A DNA stretch of 64,000 nucleotides from Actinomycetota bacterium (lineage in GTDB: Bacteria; Actinomycetota; Actinomycetes; Propionibacteriales; Propionibacteriaceae). This document shows positions 52,456 through 64,000 of this stretch, in pieces; within the stretch, counting starts at the first letter, position 1; each line of letters opens with the position of its first letter. The notes beneath the pieces were generated by a model, which made no database searches, was not told the origin of the DNA, and saw only the letters and a program-made list of their open reading frames with translations. The translations under genes were made by a program, and so were the position numbers. The stretch is taken from assembly GCA_020161755.1 (NCBI GenBank), contig JAIUOS010000013.1, forward strand, positions 1-64,000, in the 5' to 3' direction.

Positions 52456-53772
52456 GTGAAACTCGTCATCATCGGGGGAGCGGGCTTCCGGGTTCCACAG
52501 GTCGTCGACGCGGTCGCGCGCTCCGGCCCGGTCGACGAGGTCGTCCTCGTCGACACCGACCCCGCCCGGCTCCGCACCATCCTCGCCGTCGTCGACGGGC
52601 TCGGCCTCGCCGGACGCGTCCGGGTGGAGGTGGGGACGGACCTCGCCGCCGCCCTCGTCGGCGCCGACTTCGTGTTCTGCGCCATCCGGGTCGGCGGGGC
52701 GGACGGACGCGTCGCCGACGAACGCGTGGCGCTCGACCTCGGCGTCCTCGGCCAGGAGACGACCGGCCCCGGCGGCCTCGCCTACGCCCTGCGCACGATC
52801 CCGGTCATGCAGGCCATCGCCCGCACCGTGCGCGCAGTGGCGCCGCAGGCGTGGTTCGTGAACTTCACCAACCCGGCCGGCATCATCACCGAGTCCCTGC
52901 GGCCGATCCTGGGCGAGCGGGTCGTCGGCATCTGCGACACCCCGATCGGGCTGATGCGCCGCGCCGCGGCCGCCGTCGCTGCGGACGCGGCGACGGTCAC
53001 CTACGACTACGTCGGGCTCAACCACCTCGGCTGGCTGCGCACCCTCGACGTGGACGGTGTCGACCGCCTGCCCGGGCTCCTCGCCTCCGACGGCCTCGCG
53101 GAGATCGAAGAGGCCCGGCTCGTCGGCCTCGACTGGGTGCGCCAGCTCGGCGCCCTGCCCAACGAGTACCTGTTCTACTACTACTGCAACCGTGAGGCCG
53201 TCGCGCACATCCTGGCCGCCCCCGGCACCCGCGGGGAGTTCCTCGCCGCCCAGCAGGAGCGCTTCTACGCCGACGCCGCCGCCGCGCCCGACCGGGCGTC
53301 CGACCTGTGGCTGGCCGCGCGGCAGCAGCGCGAGCAGACCTACATGGCCGAGGCCCGCGCCGAGACCGAGGAGCGCAACCCCGCCGACGCCGAGGGTGGC
53401 TACCAGGCGGTCGCCCTCGCCCTGATGGACGCCCTGTCGGGCGGCACGCCCACCGCCGCCATCGTCAACGTGGCCAACGGTGGATCCGTGCCCGGCCTCC
53501 CCGCGGAGGCGGTCGTCGAGGTGCCCTGCGACGTGGACGCGAGCGGCGTCCATCCCCGGACGGTGGCCCCGCTGACCGGCCACATGCTCGGCCTCGTGCA
53601 GTCGGTCAAGGCCGTCGAGCAGCTCACGATCCGGGCCGCGAACGAGCACTCCGCCGCGCTGGCCTGGGAGGCGTTCGCCACCCATCCGCTGGTGGGTTCG
53701 GTCGACCTCGGCCGACGACTCCTCGACGGCTACCGCTCCCGGATCCCCGAGGTCGCCGCCGTCCTCGCCTGA
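52456..53772 (+). CDS. GH4-family 6-phospho-glycosidase
   Basis: A 438-aa NAD- and metal-dependent glycosidase of family GH4. The N-terminal Rossmann motif is KLVIIGGAGFRVPQVV; FVFCAIRVGG, NFTNPAGIITESL and GICDTPIG contain the metal Cys, and GLNHLGWLR holds the metal His. The phospho-beta-glucosidase branch shows this pattern, so a 6-phospho-beta-glycoside is the likely substrate. It starts at GTG with a near-perfect GGAGGTGATC ribosome site (52441-52450) five bases upstream, so translation should be strong. No PTS genes are in the window. Confidence 0.9.
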   Translation: MKLVIIGGAGFRVPQVVDAVARSGPVDEVVLVDTDPARLRTILAVVDGLGLAGRVRVEVGTDLAAALVGADFVFCAIRVGGADGRVADERVALDLGVLGQETTGPGGLAYALRTIPVMQAIARTVRAVAPQAWFVNFTNPAGIITESLRPILGERVVGICDTPIGLMRRAAAAVAADAATVTYDYVGLNHLGWLRTLDVDGVDRLPGLLASDGLAEIEEARLVGLDWVRQLGALPNEYLFYYYCNREAVAHILAAPGTRGEFLAAQQERFYADAAAAPDRASDLWLAARQQREQTYMAEARAETEERNPADAEGGYQAVALALMDALSGGTPTAAIVNVANGGSVPGLPAEAVVEVPCDVDASGVHPRTVAPLTGHMLGLVQSVKAVEQLTIRAANEHSAALAWEAFATHPLVGSVDLGRRLLDGYRSRIPEVAAVLA

Positions 53773-53797
53773 ACGCGCACCGGTCGAGGCCCGGCAG

Positions 53798-53813
53798 TTA
53801 ATCAATCCATTGG
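53798..53813 (+). promoter_or_regulatory. Candidate ROK-regulator operator upstream of the FAH gene
   Basis: TTAATCAATCCATTGG lies 33 bp before the FAH-family gene in a locally AT-rich patch. It combines TTAATC with ATCCATTGG; the same two words, in reverse order, occur as ATCCACTGGACTTAATC at 57003-57019 upstream of the ROK regulator. A shared two-part motif before a regulator and a putative target is what an operator would give. The evidence is two sites only. Confidence 0.4.
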
Positions 53814-53846
53814 CGGAAATCGGGATCGGCGCTAGCGTGGCCTGTC

Positions 53847-54695
53847 ATGAAGCTGATGCGCATCGGCGAGCCCGGCCGCGAGCGTCCGGCCGTCCAGGTC
53901 GACGACCACCACTACCTCGACCTCAAGGCCGAGGTGGGTGACTTCGACGAGAACTTCTTCGGCTCCGGCGGCCTCGCCCGGCTTCCCGAGCTGGTCTCCC
54001 GCCTGGAGCCGCTGCCCTTCGCCGCCGAACGCATCGGTGCGCCGATCGCCCGGCCCCACCAGATCCTGTGCATCGGGCTCAACTACAGCGACCACGCCGC
54101 CGAGACCGGCCAGGCCGTGCCCACCGAGCCGATCCTGTTCACCAAGTCGCCCAACACCCTGGTCGGCCCCAACGACGACGTCCGGCTGCCGCGCGGCTAC
54201 AGCAAGGCCGACTGGGAGGTCGAGCTCGGCATCGTGATCGGGTCCCGGACGTCCTACCTCGACGCCCCGGCGGACGCGGCCGCCGTCATCGCCGGCTACA
54301 CGGTCGTCAACGACGTCAGCGAGCGCGCCTTCCAGCTGGAGCGCGGCGGCCAGTGGAGCAAGGGCAAGTCGGCCGAGACGTTCAACCCGTGCGGGCCTTG
54401 GCTGGTCACCCCCGACGAGGTCCCGGACGTGAACGCGCTCGGCCTGTGGCTGGACGTGAACGGCGTCCGCCGGCAGACCGGCACCACCGCCACCATGGTC
54501 TTCGACCCGTACTTCCTGGTGTGGCACCTCAGCCAGTTCATGGTGCTCGAGCCCGGCGACCTCATCAACACCGGCACCCCGCCCGGCGTCGGCATGGGCC
54601 TCACCCCGCCGGTGTGGCTCCAGCCCGGCGACGTGATGGAACTCGGCATCGACGGGCTCGGCCGGCAGCGGCAGCTCGTCGTCGCCCCCCGCTGA
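53847..54695 (+). CDS. FAH-family hydrolase, 2,4-diketo-3-deoxy-sugar-acid type
   Basis: A 282-aa fumarylacetoacetate-hydrolase-fold enzyme. It closely follows the 2,4-diketo-3-deoxy-L-fuconate/rhamnonate hydrolases: ILCIGLNYSDHAAETG, EPILFTKSPNTLVGPNDDV, the metal ligands in DWEVELGIVIG, then NDVSERAFQLERGGQWSKGKS and NTGTPPGVGMG. In oxidative fucose/rhamnose routes this enzyme splits the diketo acid to pyruvate plus lactate (or an analogue). The MDR dehydrogenase 18 bp downstream could make its substrate, so an oxidative sugar-acid pathway is inferred; the parent sugar is not known. Confidence 0.82.
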   Translation: MKLMRIGEPGRERPAVQVDDHHYLDLKAEVGDFDENFFGSGGLARLPELVSRLEPLPFAAERIGAPIARPHQILCIGLNYSDHAAETGQAVPTEPILFTKSPNTLVGPNDDVRLPRGYSKADWEVELGIVIGSRTSYLDAPADAAAVIAGYTVVNDVSERAFQLERGGQWSKGKSAETFNPCGPWLVTPDEVPDVNALGLWLDVNGVRRQTGTTATMVFDPYFLVWHLSQFMVLEPGDLINTGTPPGVGMGLTPPVWLQPGDVMELGIDGLGRQRQLVVAPR

Positions 54696-54713
54696 GGCCC
54701 GGAGGGAGTCGTC

Positions 54714-55733
54714 GTGCGCGGACTGGTGCTGGTCGAGTTCGGACGGATGGAGGTCCGCGAGCTGCCCGACCCCGTGCCCGGACCGGGTGAGGTGGTGCTC
54801 GACATCGCCTTCACCGGCATCTGCGGCTCCGACCTCCACGGCTTCACGGGTGCGAACGGACGCCGGGTGCCCGGCCAGGTGATGGGCCACGAGACCGCGG
54901 GACGCGTCCGCTCGCTCGGCGCGGGCGTCACCGGGCTCGCGAGCGGCACCCCCGTCACCATCAACCCGGTGATCCTGCCCGCCGACGAGGCGGACGCCTG
55001 GCGCGGACGCGAGCAGCAGCACCCCGGCAAGTGGATCATCGGGGTGCGTCCCGACCACGTCGCCGCCTTCGCGCAGCAGGTGGTGGTGCCCGCCCGCAAC
55101 GTCGTCCCGCTCCCGGCCGGCATGCCGGTCGCCCACGGCGCCCTGGTCGAGCCGGTGGCGGTGGCCACCCACGCCGTCAGACGCCTCCCGGCCGTCCCGG
55201 ACGCGGTCCTGGTCACCGGTGGCGGCCCGATCGGCCAGTCGGTCGTGGTCGCCCTGCAACGCGCCGGCGTCGCCATCGTGCTGGTCAGCGAGCCCACGGC
55301 CGGCCGTCGCAAGGTGCTGGCCCGGCTGGGCGCGGTGGTCCTGGACCCCGCCGCCGGCCCGCTCCGCGACCAGGTGCTCGCCGCCCGCGGCGAACCCGTG
55401 ACCGCCGCCGTGGACGCGGTCGGCAGCTCCGGCTCCCTGACCGACTGCCTCACCGCGACCGCGCCGGGGGCGACGATCTGCCTGGTCGGCATGGCCACGC
55501 CGCGGCTCGAACTGCCCGCGTTCGAGATCTCCACCGCCGAACGCACCCTCGTCGGGAGTTTCACCTACTCCAGCACCGACTTCGAGCGTGCCCTGCACGG
55601 CCTGGCCGACGCCCCGGCGTCCGCCGACAACCTGATCAACCGGACCGTCCCGCTCGACGACGCCCCGGACGCGTTCGCCGCCCTGGCCGCCGGGGACGGC
55701 ACCCCCGGCAAGGTGCTGGTCGACCTCTCCTGA
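54714..55733 (+). CDS. MDR-family zinc alcohol/polyol dehydrogenase
   Basis: A 339-aa medium-chain dehydrogenase. Catalytic zinc ligands are Cys in TGICGSDLHG, His-Glu in MGHETAG and Glu in ALVEPVAVA; the NAD motif is VLVTGGGPIGQSVVVAL. The four-cysteine lobe that normally binds structural zinc (around residues 90-115) is replaced by a Cys-free NPVILPADEADAWRG stretch, so only the catalytic zinc is expected. GTG 54714 follows GGAGGGAG. The substrate is probably a sugar or sugar acid alcohol, given the FAH hydrolase neighbour and the same direction of transcription. Confidence 0.87.
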   Translation: MRGLVLVEFGRMEVRELPDPVPGPGEVVLDIAFTGICGSDLHGFTGANGRRVPGQVMGHETAGRVRSLGAGVTGLASGTPVTINPVILPADEADAWRGREQQHPGKWIIGVRPDHVAAFAQQVVVPARNVVPLPAGMPVAHGALVEPVAVATHAVRRLPAVPDAVLVTGGGPIGQSVVVALQRAGVAIVLVSEPTAGRRKVLARLGAVVLDPAAGPLRDQVLAARGEPVTAAVDAVGSSGSLTDCLTATAPGATICLVGMATPRLELPAFEISTAERTLVGSFTYSSTDFERALHGLADAPASADNLINRTVPLDDAPDAFAALAAGDGTPGKVLVDLS

Positions 55734-55743
55734 GGCGCCGGGC

Positions 55744-56961
55744 TCAGTCGCCGAACGTGACGACGTGCTCGGACAGGTACCGGTGCGTGCTCGGCCCGAG
55801 GTCCTTCACCCACAGCCGCGCGCGGCGTCCGAGTCGGACGGACGTGTGGCGCGCGGCCAGGTCCTCGGCGGTGTCCAGCGGCTGCAACGACGGGTACCAC
55901 AGCGTGTGGCCCGGCTTGCGCAGCAACAGCTGCGGCCTCGTCCAGCGCTGGCTGTTGTCGCCCGCGCCCAGGTCGGCGTGCGGGTTGGTGCTCAGCCACA
56001 CCGAGTCGCCCGCCCAGAACTCCGAATCGACCCGGCCGAACGTCATCACCCAGCACTCGAGGTGGGTGTTCCAGCTCACCGACGGCCCCCAGTGGAACGA
56101 GCGGTCGCCCGCCGACACCGGCCCGCCGCCGTCCTCCGGGGCGATCCGCAGGGCCTCGATCGGGACGCCGATCCCGTCCGGTGCGGCGGAGAACCGCTCA
56201 CCGTCCCAGCGTCGCGCCCGACCGACGGGGTCGTCGAGGTCTGCCAGCGCGATCCGGGCCACGCTGATGCACTGTCCGGACGCCTCGACCGCGGCGTCCC
56301 AGGTGTCGGGGGCGTACCGGCCCGGGTATCCGTACTCGCCGAAGAACACGTACAGGTGGTCGCCGCTCGCCACCGCGGACGGGTCGCCGACCCCGCCGGA
56401 GAACGTGTAGTTGCGGTTCGTCGGCGCCAGCACCAGCCGTGGCTGGTGGTCCTGGAGCAGGATGCCGCGGTCGGTCCAGGAGGCGCCGCCGTCCCCGGAC
56501 GCCATCACCCCGATGCGGCAGACCGCCTGCGGCGAGCCCTCGCCCTGGAGCCCGGCCGGCCAGTCGGTGGTCGCGTACCCCTCGCCGGAGGGGCCCAGCG
56601 GCAGCGTCTGCGGGTAGTTCTCGTTGTGGTAGAGCGCGTAGAGCCGGCGTCCGTCGGGCTCGGGGGAGTACACCGACTCGAACCAGACCGCGCCGTGCAG
56701 CCCCGGCGTCCCGGGTGCGGCGTTGGCCGGCAGGCGCACCTCGGTGAAGGCGTCGGCGGCCGTCGCGAACGCGGCCGGCGCGCTCACCCCGTCCGCGAAC
56801 TTCAGGTCCCTGGCCTCGCCCCACAGCGGGTCCTCGCCGTACTTGCCGGTGAAGATGCGCAGCCGGTCGCCCACCCACGCCTCGGCCACGTTGCAGTCGA
56901 CGAAGGAGGCGTAGGCCAGCCGCGGGGCCGGCTCGACGGTGAACACCGGTTCAGGACTCAT
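55744..56961 (-). CDS. Beta-propeller-like protein, possible glycosidase or carbohydrate-binding
   Basis: A 405-aa protein with repeated beta-strand and Asp-box-like elements (SGDGGASWTDRG resembles a sialidase/Asp-box SxDxGxTW turn), GGVGDPSAVASGDHLYVFFGEYG and WGPSVSWNTHLECWVMTFGR, as in five- or six-bladed propellers of the GH43/GH32/GH33 kind. No signal peptide is seen. Catalytic residues cannot be assigned, so glycosidase activity is a guess. AGGAG six bases before ATG 56961 sets the start. It is convergent with the dehydrogenase and divergent from the ROK regulator. Confidence 0.6.
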   Translation of the reverse strand: MSPEPVFTVEPAPRLAYASFVDCNVAEAWVGDRLRIFTGKYGEDPLWGEARDLKFADGVSAPAAFATAADAFTEVRLPANAAPGTPGLHGAVWFESVYSPEPDGRRLYALYHNENYPQTLPLGPSGEGYATTDWPAGLQGEGSPQAVCRIGVMASGDGGASWTDRGILLQDHQPRLVLAPTNRNYTFSGGVGDPSAVASGDHLYVFFGEYGYPGRYAPDTWDAAVEASGQCISVARIALADLDDPVGRARRWDGERFSAAPDGIGVPIEALRIAPEDGGGPVSAGDRSFHWGPSVSWNTHLECWVMTFGRVDSEFWAGDSVWLSTNPHADLGAGDNSQRWTRPQLLLRKPGHTLWYPSLQPLDTAEDLAARHTSVRLGRRARLWVKDLGPSTHRYLSEHVVTFGD

Positions 56962-57002
56962 GCGAACTCCTGCGACTTCCGGGGCGTGAGGTGACAAGCT
57001 AC

Positions 57003-57020
57003 ATCCACTGGACTTAATCG
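57003..57020 (+). promoter_or_regulatory. Candidate ROK-regulator operator upstream of its own gene
   Basis: ATCCACTGGACTTAATCG lies 22 bp before the ROK start and 42 bp before the divergent propeller gene. TCCACTGGA is a 9-bp palindrome with TTAATC adjoining; compare ATCCATTGG with TTAATC at 53798-53813. Autoregulation and control of the divergent gene would follow if confirmed. Confidence 0.4.
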
Positions 57021-57041
57021 ACAACGAGGACGGGGACGGGC

Positions 57042-63007
<5,966 letters not shown>

Positions 63008-63008
<1 letters not shown>

Positions 63009-64000
63009 CAGGTCCTCCCGGGAAGGAAACGGTAACCGTCGGTCAGGTCGAGCTCGAGGAGCGTGCCCCGCCAGGGCACGCCGCGCAGCTGGAGGTCGCC
63101 GCTGTCGGGCGGCAGGCAGGGGTCGATGGCCAGCCCGGCGGGCGTGGGCCGCAACCCGGCCAGCCCGTGCAGCACGGTGCCCAGGAACGTCGTGGCCGAC
63201 CACGTCTGGTCGGGTTCGGACGCCCAGTCGCGCCCGGCCTGCCAGCCCCCGTCCGGCACTCCGGTGACCGGGTGGTACACCTCGTAAAACTGCAGGTCGC
63301 TGCCCTCGAACAGGAGGCAGAGCCGGTCGAGCTCGGCGCCGAACGCGGCGGCGTCCCCGACCTCGGCCACCGCCTGTGCCCAGACGCCCATCACCATCGG
63401 CCACAGCGCCGCGCCGTGCCGGCCGAAGCGGTCCTCAAGCAGTCCGGGGAACGGCGGCCACACCGCCGGCAGCCCGCCGAGGGTGTGCTGGATGCCGGCC
63501 ACGCTGTCGCGGGCCTGCTCCGGCGTGGCGACGCCGGACAGGATGGCGAGCGCCACCCCGAGACCCTCCTGCTCCAGGCTCGGCCCGTGCTCCCCGAGCA
63601 GGTAGCCGAAGCGGTGCCACGCGCCCAGCCAGAAGCCTTCCCGAACCCGCACCGCGAGCTCGTTGGACCGGTCCCGCCACGGGTCGGGGTGGGCCCCGGC
63701 CAGCTGGGCGAGGTCGGCCAGAGCGGCGAACGCGAGCACGTAGAGCGCGTTGGTGGACAGGCACACCAGGCGGTCGGTGCCCGGGTGGTCGAGGACGAAG
63801 GACGCGGTCGCGCGGGCCGGGTCGTGCAGCCGTGGCGGGTAGCCGGTGATCCCGTCCGCCATCACGGCCGGCCCGCGGTACAGGCCGGTCGCGGGGTCGA
63901 GGCAGCGTTCGTCCAGCCGCGCGAGGGTGGCGACCGCGATGAGGTAGGCCTGCTCCGCCCAGGCCTCGTCGCCGGTCACCAGCGCCAGTTCCCGCGCCCC
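63008..64000 (-). CDS. Six-hairpin (alpha/alpha) glycosidase-like protein, partial
   Basis: The C-terminal ~330 residues of a protein that continues beyond the right edge. It shows the helical-hairpin pattern of (alpha/alpha)6 glycosidases: GYPPRLHDPARATASFVLDHPGTD, NALYVLAFAALADLAQLAG, DRFGRHGAALWPMVMGVWAQAVAEVG, and near the end YHPVTGVPDGGWQAGRDWASEPDQTWSATTFLGTVLHGLAGLRPTPAGLAIDPCLP, typical of GH94/GH78/GH63-like enzymes with a terminal beta domain. The missing N-terminus prevents assignment to a family. It is translationally coupled to the alpha-galactosidase (TGATG). Confidence 0.72.

Overview
The window is a very GC-rich chromosomal segment with densely packed, translationally coupled genes. 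Its content points to an aerobic or facultative, menaquinone-using actinobacterium: MenF, MenJ and a polyprenyl diphosphate synthase flank a complete 14-gene complex I operon; sulfate assimilation uses a ferredoxin-type sulfite reductase with an APS-type CysH; there is a DUF222/13E12 HNH nuclease; and one operon appears to be led by a short peptide ending in cysteines, a control known from actinobacteria. A Propionibacteriaceae-like genome is my inference from overall feel, not a demonstrated assignment.

Layout. 1-1.2 kb: end of nagB and complete nagA (amino-sugar catabolism). 1.3-6.6 kb: a four-gene coupled operon of a CPBP membrane protease, a SWIM/SNF2 helicase, a small membrane protein and a winged-helix-like protein. 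6.6-8.5 kb: a long perfect hairpin, an Imm-5-like/Arr rifampin ADP-ribosyltransferase fusion, and two head-to-head gene remnants (DUF4188 and a MerR C-terminus). 8.5-27.7 kb: menF, divergent menJ, nuoA-N and the prenyl synthase, i.e. quinone synthesis together with the main quinone-reducing complex. 27.7-28.5 kb: a non-coding, repeat-rich stretch with two ~209-bp direct repeats. 28.5-31.3 kb: type II NADH dehydrogenase and an amidase. 31.3-35 kb: a two-gene CHAT-protease/MBL-hydrolase unit, the best candidate for a little-described (possibly conflict or defence) system. 35-40.7 kb: nhaA and an M13 peptidase, divergent from a LacI regulator with a small downstream ORF, then a serine hydrolase.

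40.7-49.2 kb is one long minus-strand operon: sulfite reductase, cysH, cysD, cysN, a CbiX-type chelatase and korA-korB. All adjacent genes overlap by a few bases. It is preceded by a 23-codon ORF ending Met-Cys-Cys-Ala-Cys, followed by an 8-bp stem before the sulfite reductase start. I read this as cysteine-responsive attenuation, with KorAB possibly supplying the reduced ferredoxin that the sulfite reductase consumes.

49.2-50.7 kb holds a large imperfect hairpin and the HNH nuclease. 50.7-64 kb is a carbohydrate-utilisation region: a P-loop kinase-like gene, a PfkB sugar kinase, a GH4 glycosidase, an FAH-family diketo-deoxy-sugar-acid hydrolase, an MDR dehydrogenase, a beta-propeller-like protein, a ROK regulator, a GH2 beta-galactosidase, a GH36 alpha-galactosidase and a six-hairpin glycosidase cut by the window end. 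Shared ATCCAYTGG/TTAATC motifs lie upstream of the FAH gene and the ROK gene. No tRNA, rRNA, CRISPR array, transposase or integrase was recognised.
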